A stretch of DNA of 64,000 bases. Source: Duncaniella muricolitica. GTDB lineage: Bacteria; Bacteroidota; Bacteroidia; Bacteroidales; Muribaculaceae. Shown here piece after piece: positions 26,271-34,515 of this stretch (position 1 is its first letter; each line of letters starts with the position of its first letter). The position numbers and the translations under genes were made by a program. The stretch covers positions 3,658,001 through 3,722,000 of the forward strand of contig CP061009.1 in NCBI GenBank assembly GCA_025808375.1, in the 5' to 3' direction. The notes below the pieces were generated by a model. The model was given only the letters and a program-made list of their open reading frames with translations. It was not told the origin of the DNA and ran no database searches.

Positions 26271-27524
26271 TTAATTGAGTGAATGATTCCAGGACGGCAT
26301 GCGCGAATGACGATGAAGCACAGGTACTACGCCACAATCAAAATCCTCGGTCGAGTTATTGGTATCTTTATAGAGTACCGCTCCGTTGGAGGACGGTGTA
26401 TCAGTGTCAAGTCTGCGCACAACTCCCAGACCCTTATACGTGTCTCCAATAGAGACAAACCCGGCATCAAGCACCGCCGGAATGTTTTTTGCATCGACAT
26501 ATGATTCATTACGTATACCTTCGACAACATCAACGACATATTCCAATGGCACTTTGGCATAAATGTCACTCCACGAGTCCGCAGCATTTTTAGCCTGTAG
26601 AGAAGTATCAGCCACCGGATCCCACACATCTTCTTCGGGAATACGGAATATCACATAGCCAGTGCCGAAAACAGATGTCAGATATTGCATGCCCATCATT
26701 ATGGAATTCCCATTATAATATACATGCTCCATATCAAATGCCGGCTGGTCAGGATAATTGGCATTGTTCATGTTGAACTCAAATTCAGCAATCGAGCAGT
26801 CTACCGGACTGGTTGGATTGTAAATTTCCAATTTGTGATTTGCGGCAAACTGAGCTATGACACATGACTCGCCAGGCTGAAGAGGATAATCGGTACCGTT
26901 TCCCGGGAATTTCCATACACGATCAAGATAGATGTATCTTCCGCTATCGCTCTCAGGCCATATAGGACGCGTCTTGTTGAAATCTATCGCATCAGTGTGT
27001 CCGAAATGCAATCCGTCAAGATATTGCACCTCACAGGTATTGTTGGCTATTTCATAGAACTGATCACGGAAATACGAAAATCCCAACTCTGGTTTGGAAC
27101 CGCAGAAATAAATCTCGGAAAACACAAGCGAGCCTTTTACCGACCCCTGCATATCCACCTCGATTGTGGCATGTCTGTCAATCGAATAATTGGTAATATT
27201 TCCGGAGAGGATATATTCCGCACCCTCATCATCATAAGCCTTACCGGATATATTGATCGAATATATGCCAGGCACAAGATTTTCCATATCACATTTGTCA
27301 CCGGAAAAAACTTTCTTATACTCAAGACCTTCGGCATAGTTGTTAAAACGGACAGTCATATCACTGCAAAACACAAGATGGCCTTTGGCTCCGACTGCGG
27401 CAGTAAGATCAACGATAACATCGATGCCGTCCACCGGCTTCGCGTCAGCCACCTCGTCAAACTGACTACAGGATACCAGCCCAATTGATGACAAAAGGGC
27501 TAATGCGTATAAACTTTTTTTCAT
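26271..27524 (-). CDS. DUF4876-type lipoprotein
   Basis: The ATG at 27524 (MKKSLYALALLSSIGLVSC) gives a standard lipoprotein signal with Cys at residue 19; three codons further upstream are also open. The 417-residue product has an N-terminal beta-sandwich (VDGIDVIVDLTAAVGAKGHLVF) resembling a carboxypeptidase regulatory fold. A region follows with SEIYFCGSK, DQFYEIANNTCEVQYLDGL and GNSIMMGMQYL that resembles a lamin-tail-like domain. It probably sits on the cell surface next to the TonB-dependent receptor encoded just upstream (13-base gap), as SusD does for SusC (inference). Ligand unknown. Confidence 0.72.
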   Translation of the reverse strand: MKKSLYALALLSSIGLVSCSQFDEVADAKPVDGIDVIVDLTAAVGAKGHLVFCSDMTVRFNNYAEGLEYKKVFSGDKCDMENLVPGIYSINISGKAYDDEGAEYILSGNITNYSIDRHATIEVDMQGSVKGSLVFSEIYFCGSKPELGFSYFRDQFYEIANNTCEVQYLDGLHFGHTDAIDFNKTRPIWPESDSGRYIYLDRVWKFPGNGTDYPLQPGESCVIAQFAANHKLEIYNPTSPVDCSIAEFEFNMNNANYPDQPAFDMEHVYYNGNSIMMGMQYLTSVFGTGYVIFRIPEEDVWDPVADTSLQAKNAADSWSDIYAKVPLEYVVDVVEGIRNESYVDAKNIPAVLDAGFVSIGDTYKGLGVVRRLDTDTPSSNGAVLYKDTNNSTEDFDCGVVPVLHRHSRMPSWNHSLN

Positions 27525-27537
27525 ATCAGTCATGTTT

Positions 27538-30390
27538 TTAGAGTGTGATCTGGAGCTCTACTCCAAAATAAAACCTGTTGTTTAACAAATTATAACTTCC
27601 TATATTCCTACGTGATAACCTGCGGGGATAACTGCGGAACATATTATTTGCAAAGAATGACACTCGCATCAACTCTCCAAGCTCTTTTGTCACATTCATA
27701 TTGAAGCAAAAATAAGGATGAATCTTCTCGCGGACAAGCAACGGATGTTTAGCTGCTTTAAGCATATATCCATACTCTTCCGAATCTCTGAATTCAGCTA
27801 CAGTCTTAAAAGTTCCTTCTTCAAAGAAATACGGTTTGCCATCCTGTAGCGACATATATCCGACAGGTATGGAATCATTGCCATAACGACCCCAATTGGC
27901 ACTTTTCCATACAGTCTGAGCCGTTAGAGTCACGACAAATCCGATACGGGGCAGATTGTGTGTCACACGCAACGCGGTAGACATATTTTCATTATATGTA
28001 ACCGTAGCACATTTGTCATATATGGCGATGTCTCTACGACTCGATGCCCCCTTATCATTGTCAGGATCATAGAATACGTATCCTGAGTTGTATCCCTTAG
28101 ACCGCATCCATGCACCGTTGAGTGAAATAGTCGTATTAATTTTCTCTATTCGTCCGAGCATAAGGTCAAATTCTACACCTCGTGTGGTAGAATTTACATT
28201 ATTGCCGGGTTGATACCAATAGGATAATACCGAATGAGTGCCGGTAGCCGTAAGAGGCGACTCGACATTTGTTCTGGTATACTCTGTCCAGGCAAACGGA
28301 GCAAACGAATCAAATGTCTGACCTAATGAGTAACCATCTCTAAGTTTCTCGTAAAAAGCGGTAGCCGAGAATGTTGTCTGGCCAAGTTTCAGGTCAATAC
28401 CGACCTCTGCCTTACGATTTGTCGCTATCTTAAGATTCGACACATCGACATCATGGACCTTGGTTGTAGTCACATAGAGCTTCTCCTCATCAGGTATTTT
28501 TGATGACGACAATTCATTTATATTGATATATTCGAAATATGCTTTTTCAGGAAACAGATACATCATTGTGGGCATCTTGGCCGTTACGCCATAACCTCCT
28601 CTGATCCATAATTTATTGGGAAGCACCTCAAAAGACGCATTCAGTCGCGGAGACAGCTTTCCTCCTACACGGTTTGCGTTGTCATAACGCACTCCTCCCT
28701 GAATACGCAGCTCACGAAGACCCATCTGCCATATAAAATTTTCTTCGGCAAAAACACCAAGCTGATTAAGGAAAGGAATGTCACGGTAATCGCGCGAACG
28801 ATACGTATTATTTGGCACTGAGACATTACGCTGCGGCGGTCCCAATGGATCAAATGTCTTACCATGACCGACATTACCGTCAGAACGAAAATCCAAGCCA
28901 AGCAGAATACGGTTATTGATATAGCCCGACTGCTTGAACAATGTGGCGACAGCCTTAGCAAACACATTTACCTCTCGGGAATCAATATGTGACCACTGAA
29001 AATAATTGGCTGGCAGACAATACGCATTCAAAAGAGCATCCGCACCTGCAAAATTGGTTATTTCATTACCTTCACTGTCAAACAGATGTTGCCCCGCTGT
29101 GTTTGAAAGCACGGCTCCATCAGTAAGAGTGGCCGAGAAAGGATTATTATTGGATACAGCTACAGACTGTGAATAAGACTGTTTGGAGGTATACGTCCCG
29201 GAAGCCACATAACGGATCGATTTAAGCCAACCTTTGTCAATGCTCCACAGACCGTTGGTATTAAACGTCACACCGTAATCCTCGCCACGTGTTGCACGCA
29301 TATTGTCGACATCGTCAGGATTGAGAGAGCGTTGATCTTTTCCATAAAGAAAGCTCAGTGAAGTATTGCTTCTCAAGGCTCTGTTAAACTCTTTGGAATA
29401 CATCGCACGTGCCGACACTCGTTGATATGAACGATATGACTCCACAGGATTATTGGTATTATGTGCATAATCGGCACTTAGATTCATTGCTCCTTGATTT
29501 TGTCCGAGGCTGAATCCGGTGCTGACCGACCCCATGTAGACTTTTGGATTGGCCTTTGCCGTGATACGCAACGGCTCACGTCCGGCTTTTGAATTGATAA
29601 TCACAGCACCGGATGTTAAATCGCCATGCTCCACGGATGGAATACCTCGAATGACTTCAACCGACTCGATATTATCAGTCGAAATCGAACGTAAATCAAT
29701 TCCTGTACTGGCCGATGCGCCACCCCCGTTGGTAGTGGAAGCTCCATTATTAGTCGGACTGAGAGATGAAAGATTGGCATTGTTTGACATTGGCGCACCA
29801 TCGCGTATCACGGCCGTTCCCAAGGAATTCATTGATGAAGCATATCCATTGTCTCTTATAGTCACATTCTTGACCGATGCAAGACTCGGTTCTGAGGCCA
29901 GGCCTCCGGGCAGAAGAGACATTACATCGCTGAGACTTGCGGCCTGCATGTGGTCCATAGCATTTCGGCCTATCACTGAAGATGTCGCTCCTCCTGCCTG
30001 AGTCAGTTGAGCGGTCACCATCACCTCCTTGAGCTTAAAGTTTTCCTCCCGGAGAGTGAAACAAATTGTCATTGATTTTGTAACGTCAACTGTCTTGTCG
30101 ATAGTCACCTTACCGACATATGCCACCTTCAGGTTGGTTTTGCCCTTTGGGACGCCCTTTAGCTCATAATTACCATCGGCATCGGTTGTGGCCGCTATGC
30201 CGACATCTGGAATCGCTACCATTGCAAATTCCAATGGTACGGAGTCATTGTCTTGCGTGTACTCATAAACCGTACCATTGATGCTGAACGTCCGCGCATC
30301 CTGCGCCGAGACATTCAGCGATGACAATATGCCAATTATCATCATGGCCGATATTGTCATGAAACAAGTTACTAATGATCTTCGCATCAT
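27538..30390 (-). CDS. TonB-dependent outer-membrane receptor
   Basis: The 950-residue product has a signal peptide (MTISAMMIIGILSSLNVSAQ) and a CarboxypepD_reg-like domain (about residues 33-115, FSINGTVYEY to CFTLREE). A plug domain with VMVTAQLTQAGGATSSVIGR and SVEVIRGIPSVEHGDLTSGAVIINSKAGREP follows, then a barrel to ELQITL. It imports a ligand into the periplasm with energy from TonB/ExbBD. It lacks the SusC-type length and SusD partner, so it belongs to the siderophore/cofactor-type class or a peptide-related class. It heads an operon of five genes with a promoter at 30519-30548. Either of two adjacent ATGs could start it. Confidence 0.88.
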   Translation of the reverse strand: MMRRSLVTCFMTISAMMIIGILSSLNVSAQDARTFSINGTVYEYTQDNDSVPLEFAMVAIPDVGIAATTDADGNYELKGVPKGKTNLKVAYVGKVTIDKTVDVTKSMTICFTLREENFKLKEVMVTAQLTQAGGATSSVIGRNAMDHMQAASLSDVMSLLPGGLASEPSLASVKNVTIRDNGYASSMNSLGTAVIRDGAPMSNNANLSSLSPTNNGASTTNGGGASASTGIDLRSISTDNIESVEVIRGIPSVEHGDLTSGAVIINSKAGREPLRITAKANPKVYMGSVSTGFSLGQNQGAMNLSADYAHNTNNPVESYRSYQRVSARAMYSKEFNRALRSNTSLSFLYGKDQRSLNPDDVDNMRATRGEDYGVTFNTNGLWSIDKGWLKSIRYVASGTYTSKQSYSQSVAVSNNNPFSATLTDGAVLSNTAGQHLFDSEGNEITNFAGADALLNAYCLPANYFQWSHIDSREVNVFAKAVATLFKQSGYINNRILLGLDFRSDGNVGHGKTFDPLGPPQRNVSVPNNTYRSRDYRDIPFLNQLGVFAEENFIWQMGLRELRIQGGVRYDNANRVGGKLSPRLNASFEVLPNKLWIRGGYGVTAKMPTMMYLFPEKAYFEYININELSSSKIPDEEKLYVTTTKVHDVDVSNLKIATNRKAEVGIDLKLGQTTFSATAFYEKLRDGYSLGQTFDSFAPFAWTEYTRTNVESPLTATGTHSVLSYWYQPGNNVNSTTRGVEFDLMLGRIEKINTTISLNGAWMRSKGYNSGYVFYDPDNDKGASSRRDIAIYDKCATVTYNENMSTALRVTHNLPRIGFVVTLTAQTVWKSANWGRYGNDSIPVGYMSLQDGKPYFFEEGTFKTVAEFRDSEEYGYMLKAAKHPLLVREKIHPYFCFNMNVTKELGELMRVSFFANNMFRSYPRRLSRRNIGSYNLLNNRFYFGVELQITL

Positions 30391-30769
30391 GATTTTTAAG
30401 TATTATAGTAAATGGTTAAAGGTGATATTTAAATATTCTGCTGACATAAGCAGGCAGTTACCGTTGTTCTGGAAATATTGCTATTGTGTCGGTCGACAAA
30501 TCTCATTAGGTATATTCGCAAATATACACAATTATTTATTATTTACAATATTTTTTGACTTAAATCAACTCAATTTTATCACAATTTGTCATTATTTCCT
30601 ATATTTTAGTCTAATTTTCCGCAAAATTACATACGCTTTTATATCACTACAATACCCAATATTGAGTATTCTTTCAAATAAATTCCACACATCAAAATAC
30701 CACATCCATTAACATTTTTATCCCTGTGTGTGTTATGATTATACACGTATATATTAAAACTGTTTAATT
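30391..30769. other. AT-rich divergent promoter region
   Basis: No gene is seen. The minus-strand half serves the TonB-receptor operon. The plus-strand half, very AT-rich near 30700-30769, should hold the promoter of the kinase-like gene, but I find no clear TAnnTTTG box there. Confidence 0.5.
30519..30548 (-). promoter_or_regulatory. Promoter of the TonB-receptor/protease operon
   Basis: On the minus strand TTG (30548-30546), a 19-base spacer and TATATTTG (30526-30519) match the Bacteroidetes consensus. The leader would be about 120 bases. Confidence 0.65.
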
Positions 30770-32221
30770 ATGAGACGACTGGTATGCATGGTCATAACAA
30801 TGACCTTCGCCGCGATGGCGGCGATGGCCGACACGCAGGCCGACTTCAACCGTTACATCAAAGCATATAACTCGCAGGTGGCATCGCGGCAATATCTGCC
30901 CGCGGCTCGTTCGGCCGTGGGGGCGGCGATGGCTTGCGCCGAGGCCCGCAACTATGAGGGAGCCTTCAAACTGCTGGGCGGTCTCGAGAAAGTCATGGCC
31001 GAGCGCGGCGTGACGGCCGACTCGCTCCCGCAGCCTTATTTCTATCTGGCCAAGGGCCGATATGACCTCTACCGCATGACCAAAAACAACGGTCAGGCCG
31101 AGGCTTGGCTCAATAAGATGGCCAAGTATGCCAAAGAGTCCGGCTCGCGCGACATTACCAACGACATGCTTTTTACCGAGGCGCAGTATTATTATTCGGT
31201 GGGCCGGACGGCTCTGGGCCAACGATGCATAGCGCGCCTGATCAAGCAGTATGAGTCGGGCAAGGACTACCGTGCGGCCGACTCGGCCTATCAGAAGCTC
31301 ATCGACCAGGCTGTGACGGCCAACGATGCGGGGCTCGTCGAACGCACCTATGAGAGTTACATGCAGTGGAGCGACTCCATCGAGGCTCTCAACAACGACT
31401 CGGAGCTTGGCAAGGTCAAGCAGGAGATGGCGCAGACCGAGGCCACGGTGGCAGAGAAGCAACACACCATCAATTCGCGCACCAGTCTGATGGTGATTTT
31501 TATCACTCTTTTTGTCATCGCGGTTGCCGCACTCGGGCTCGGGGCGGTGTTTTATCAGCGCGTGCTTGTCAAAAACCGCCGCATGAAGCGGCTGGCACGC
31601 GAGGCCGAGGAGCGCACTGCTGCCAAGAGCGAGATGCTTCAGAACATGTCGTCGACCCTCGAGCCGGCTCTGGAGAGTCTCGACCCGTCCAATCCGGCCG
31701 TGCAGACCATCAAGGGCTATATGCACAAGGTGGGCGAGCTCTCGGAGGTGGACAGCGCGCCGGCCGTCGACCCGTCGACACTTGTTGAGGTCAACATCGA
31801 GCAAATGGCCTCACAGTTGGCCGACGCCGTCAGACCTCGTCTGCGCAAAGGGGTGACCCTTCATCTCGACGGCACACGCGGCATGGCGCGGCTCGACCGC
31901 GAGGGGGTGGAGAAGATTCTCACCCATCTGCTTGACAATGCGGCAAAATATACACCCGAAGGGGGCAAAATCACACTTTCCTATCGCAAGCGCGGGGCTA
32001 ACAGCCACCAGTTTGCAGTCACTGACAACGGTCCCGGCATCCCTGCACCCGACCGCGAGGGACTGTTCCGGCCCTTTGACTCGGCCCATGACCTTGCGGA
32101 AGGCGGCGACCGTCTCGGACTCCCCATCTGCGCGCTCCGTGCCGAGAAGATGGGCGGCACGCTCTCACTCGACCCCTCGGTGACCCGCGGCGCATCGTTT
32201 GTGCTCTCGATTCATTCGTGA
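30770..32221 (+). CDS. Histidine-kinase-like protein without phosphoacceptor His
   Basis: The 483-residue product has a signal peptide (residues 1-21), a helical TPR-like periplasmic region (about 22-235), one transmembrane helix (239-262) and a cytoplasmic kinase module. The dimerisation helix reads KSEMLQNMSSTLEPALESL; the usual NMSHELRTPL histidine is replaced by Ser at about residue 294. The ATP-binding part keeps an N box (LLDNAAKYTPEGG, 388-400), a G1 box (DNGPGI, 419-424) and a changed G2 box (GDRLGLPI). It may be a pseudokinase, a phosphatase-type sensor or a partner that binds ATP only. No response regulator gene is next to it. GC-rich, unlike the operon on its left. Confidence 0.8.
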   Translation: MRRLVCMVITMTFAAMAAMADTQADFNRYIKAYNSQVASRQYLPAARSAVGAAMACAEARNYEGAFKLLGGLEKVMAERGVTADSLPQPYFYLAKGRYDLYRMTKNNGQAEAWLNKMAKYAKESGSRDITNDMLFTEAQYYYSVGRTALGQRCIARLIKQYESGKDYRAADSAYQKLIDQAVTANDAGLVERTYESYMQWSDSIEALNNDSELGKVKQEMAQTEATVAEKQHTINSRTSLMVIFITLFVIAVAALGLGAVFYQRVLVKNRRMKRLAREAEERTAAKSEMLQNMSSTLEPALESLDPSNPAVQTIKGYMHKVGELSEVDSAPAVDPSTLVEVNIEQMASQLADAVRPRLRKGVTLHLDGTRGMARLDREGVEKILTHLLDNAAKYTPEGGKITLSYRKRGANSHQFAVTDNGPGIPAPDREGLFRPFDSAHDLAEGGDRLGLPICALRAEKMGGTLSLDPSVTRGASFVLSIHS

Positions 32222-32288
32222 CACGCGTGATGTCCCGGACCCCGACATGATTTTTCGGAGCCTCATTCAGCTCACCGTATCGATATAA

Positions 32289-32341
32289 AAAAGAAGAATG
32301 GAAAATCGGACTTGCGGAGCCTGATTTTCCATTCTTCTTTT
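32289..32341. terminator. Bidirectional terminator
   Basis: A 19-base arm (32289-32307, AAAAGAAGAATGGAAAATC) is perfectly complementary to 32323-32341, so both strands end in a T-rich run. It separates the kinase-like gene (plus) from the zeta-toxin module (minus). Confidence 0.85.
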
Positions 32342-32365
32342 ATAATTTTAAATTCCAAAGCCTGT

Positions 32366-32563
32366 TTATTGCGCATATTGACGCTGGCGGGAGAGGTATC
32401 GGTCGAGGGCCTCGGTGGCAGGGATGGTATAGGGTGTGCCGTCGGGATGGGCATACACCACATATTCGCCCAACGCAGCTTTGCGGCGGAGGGTACGCTC
32501 GACACTCAGGCGCATGCCGTGAGTCACGCGGTCAACATATGTCTGATGTTCTTCTGCGGTCAT
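32366..32563 (-). CDS. Small protein downstream of the zeta-type toxin
   Basis: The 65-residue product (start MTAEEHQTYVDRVTHGMRL) is charged and largely helical, with a short beta-like centre (GEYVVYAHPDGTPYTIPA). It lies 52 bases downstream of the zeta-like kinase gene on the same strand and before a strong terminator, so both are probably on one mRNA. I do not recognise a family. Because it is next to a toxin-like kinase, it is a candidate antitoxin or partner (inference), although antitoxin genes more often come first. Confidence 0.6.
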   Translation of the reverse strand: MTAEEHQTYVDRVTHGMRLSVERTLRRKAALGEYVVYAHPDGTPYTIPATEALDRYLSRQRQYAQ

Positions 32564-32615
32564 TTTTTGTGATGGTTATTATTCGCAAGATTGAGAGAGA
32601 GGCAGTGTATGTGTG

Positions 32616-33203
32616 TCACTTATTGTCGGGATTGTCTTCGTTCTCTTGCGAAGAGTGAATTATTTGACTGTATTTCAGGTTATCTATAATCGCTTTGTCG
32701 GTGGCCACAAGGTGCTGGTTGCCCTCTGAGTTGTCAAAGATTATCCAGGTGTCCACTATGGGGAGGAATATGTCGCGGAGATTTTCGAGTCCGGCCCAGT
32801 AACGACGTTCTATGACGTCGGGCTGGATATTGTGTCCGCCCTCGGCTACGCGTCGCGCCACACGGTCTTTGGCCTGCTTGACCGACGAGAGCCATATGTA
32901 CACGAGGTTGACCTTATAGCCGAGCTTTTGTGCTTTTTTAACGAGTATGGCATAGCTCTTGGCCGAGAGAGTGGTCTCAATGGCAAAGGTTTTTGCCGCG
33001 TTGAGCAACCATTCGATGCGTTGCAACATAAGTTTGCCGGCCAGTATGGCCATCTCGGCGGGATTGAAAGGCGAGAGCCCCTTGGCTATCTCGTCGGCGT
33101 TGACATACTCCTGACAATCAAGCATATCAGGCAGCAGAGAGTATGACGCGGTCGATTTCCCGGCCCCGTTGCATCCGGCTATTATGTAGAGAGAAGGTTG
33201 CAT
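32616..33203 (-). CDS. Zeta-toxin-like P-loop kinase
   Basis: The ATG at 33203 (MQPSLYIIAGCNGAGKST) is chosen because a -7 box ends five bases before it; the frame is open upstream but would cross the promoter. The 195-residue product has Walker A GCNGAGKST (10-18), an NADEIAKGLSPFNP segment (substrate Asp), ETTLSAKSYAILVKKAQKLGY and a V.RRV.EGGHN.P segment, as in zeta_toxin/UDP-N-acetylglucosamine kinase-like ATPases. Zeta toxins phosphorylate UDP-GlcNAc and block wall synthesis; many chromosomal homologues have other roles (family knowledge). No epsilon antitoxin is upstream. Confidence 0.82.
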   Translation of the reverse strand: MQPSLYIIAGCNGAGKSTASYSLLPDMLDCQEYVNADEIAKGLSPFNPAEMAILAGKLMLQRIEWLLNAAKTFAIETTLSAKSYAILVKKAQKLGYKVNLVYIWLSSVKQAKDRVARRVAEGGHNIQPDVIERRYWAGLENLRDIFLPIVDTWIIFDNSEGNQHLVATDKAIIDNLKYSQIIHSSQENEDNPDNK

Positions 33204-33208
33204 CAGCG

Positions 33209-33239
33209 CAAAGTTACTGAAAATCTCCGAGCTTTGCAA
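33209..33239 (-). promoter_or_regulatory. Promoter directly before the zeta-like gene
   Basis: TTG (33239-33237), a 20-base spacer and TAACTTTG (33216-33209) are followed by five bases and the ATG at 33203. This is the same spacing as in the double-ABC gene, and suggests a leaderless mRNA. Confidence 0.65.
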
Positions 33240-33340
33240 GAGAAAAATTACGAGTCACATGATTAAAGACTGGTGGCAACATATGTGTATCATTCGGTGA
33301 TAAGACGCATTATAGCTCACAACATTAGAAATAACGGTGG

Positions 33341-33868
33341 CTACTTTTGGAAATATCTCAAGTCAAAATACATTGCTCTTGTCGGGTCATCTACATCTTT
33401 ACTTGATAAAGTATGAAATCCACACTTTTCGTAAAACGGGACTGCATCTTGGTACGCATCTACGGTCAGAAAACGACATCCGCTTCTATTCATACGCGCA
33501 AACATTATCTTAATTTGCAGAAGTATCATTCTTCCGATATTCATCCCCTTGTACTCCTCCGACACAGCAAGACGCCCGATTTTAACCGCCGGATAATCTC
33601 GTCTCCGTTTCCGATTGGGAATAGCTCTGTTCAACCTGTTCCAATGAGGTTTTTCATCGGGGTCAAAAACAATCTTATCATTTAAAAGGCTATAATAAGC
33701 AATAGTTCTTTCGCTATCCTCAAGCACATATGTCACAGCCATCATTTCATTTAGATACGCTTTGGCATCTTCATACAAAAAGTCATTCAAATCCGAATCT
33801 CCGCATTTGAATGACTTAATCTCCGTATCCGGTTCTATTTGCCGGAATGTTAGTTTGCTGAAATCCAT
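33341..33868 (-). CDS. GNAT acetyltransferase, probable toxin
   Basis: The 175-residue product has the opening FKCGDSDLNDFLYEDAKAYL, which resembles TacT/AtaT-type toxin acetyltransferases. The acetyl-CoA motif VKIGRLAVSEEYKGMNIGRMIL (about residues 95-116) and a C-terminal YQDAVPFYEKCGFHTL follow, as in the GNAT fold. Such enzymes acetylate charged tRNAs and stop translation, and are paired with a DNA-binding antitoxin (family knowledge). Here a 52-residue gene ends two bases before the ATG. The region is AT-rich compared with its surroundings. Confidence 0.82.
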   Translation of the reverse strand: MDFSKLTFRQIEPDTEIKSFKCGDSDLNDFLYEDAKAYLNEMMAVTYVLEDSERTIAYYSLLNDKIVFDPDEKPHWNRLNRAIPNRKRRRDYPAVKIGRLAVSEEYKGMNIGRMILLQIKIMFARMNRSGCRFLTVDAYQDAVPFYEKCGFHTLSSKDVDDPTRAMYFDLRYFQK

Positions 33869-33870
33869 AT

Positions 33871-34029
33871 TTACATCGGAAATTTGCTTATTGCCTTAAA
33901 CATTTCATAAGCATGGCGGGCTTCTTCTATTTCTTTAGATGTAGCACGCCCGACATTTGCCATACGCTGCGCAAATTTCTCTGCATCCGCACCTGTTACT
34001 ACCGGAGTCTCTTTTATCGGTCTTGCCAT
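33871..34029 (-). CDS. 52-residue protein, candidate antitoxin for the GNAT enzyme
   Basis: This short gene reads MARPIKETPVVTGADAEKF and ends with a helical EEARHAYEMFKAI segment. It is not a recognisable RHH or DUF1778 antitoxin, but its place directly before the GNAT gene, with a two-base gap (TAA-AT-ATG), is the usual place of a toxin's antitoxin. A promoter with a 20-base spacer lies upstream. The basic N-terminus, the size and the coupling support an antitoxin role; this is inference only. Confidence 0.7.
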   Translation of the reverse strand: MARPIKETPVVTGADAEKFAQRMANVGRATSKEIEEARHAYEMFKAISKFPM

Positions 34030-34064
34030 ACTATTTATAAATTAGTTATATTATTTTAGGTGCA

Positions 34065-34095
34065 CAAATATATAAAAATATATTTGAAGTTACAA
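34065..34095 (-). promoter_or_regulatory. Promoter of the GNAT module
   Basis: TTG (34095-34093), a 20-base spacer and TATATTTG (34072-34065) on the minus strand give a leader of about 30 bases to the 34029 ATG. Confidence 0.65.
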
Positions 34096-34155
34096 ACATA
34101 GTCATATATATCAACAACATATGCAAACTAAGAATGTTGATTACAGAGCGACTTC

Positions 34156-34515
34156 TCAATTCTTGTCGTTCGGCTCTGCCAGCAACTCCGACACCTCAAC
34201 CTTAAGTCGTGGCAAGTGGTTTATCACTATGCCCCACAGGATTTCATTATCAAGACTGTCGTAACCATGTATTATATAATTACGCGTACTTACTATCTGA
34301 CGAGAGCAGGATATGTTTATAGCCGGATTAATCTTCAATATATGATTGACAGCCTCACCTATTACAGCTATATTAAGCAATACCGCGCAACGATACATCT
34401 CATCTGAACAGAATATGTCAAACCGTTTTGGCCGGCTATTGACAAAATTCTCAATCTTAGAGATTGCGGCCATGACATCATTAAGCCGTTTTTCGATATT
34501 ACGGGCATTATCCAT
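34156..34515 (-). CDS. hepT: HepT-like toxin (HEPN, DUF86)
   Basis: The ATG at 34515 (MDNARNIEKRL) gives 119 residues and overlaps the end of the nucleotidyltransferase gene by 8 bases; an upstream start would overlap more. The HEPN active-site motif RX4HXY is present as RNYIIHGY (about residues 86-93). HepT is an RNase-like toxin that is silenced by MntA through AMPylation of the Tyr in this motif (family knowledge). The partner MntA gene is directly upstream. The order antitoxin then toxin with overlap is typical of the pair. Confidence 0.9.
   Translation of the reverse strand: MDNARNIEKRLNDVMAAISKIENFVNSRPKRFDIFCSDEMYRCAVLLNIAVIGEAVNHILKINPAINISCSRQIVSTRNYIIHGYDSLDNEILWGIVINHLPRLKVEVSELLAEPNDKN

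Noticed and set aside
30764..31804. Minus-strand open frame of 346 codons
   Set aside because: It is antisense to the kinase-like gene, which has a signal peptide, membrane helix and ATP-binding boxes.
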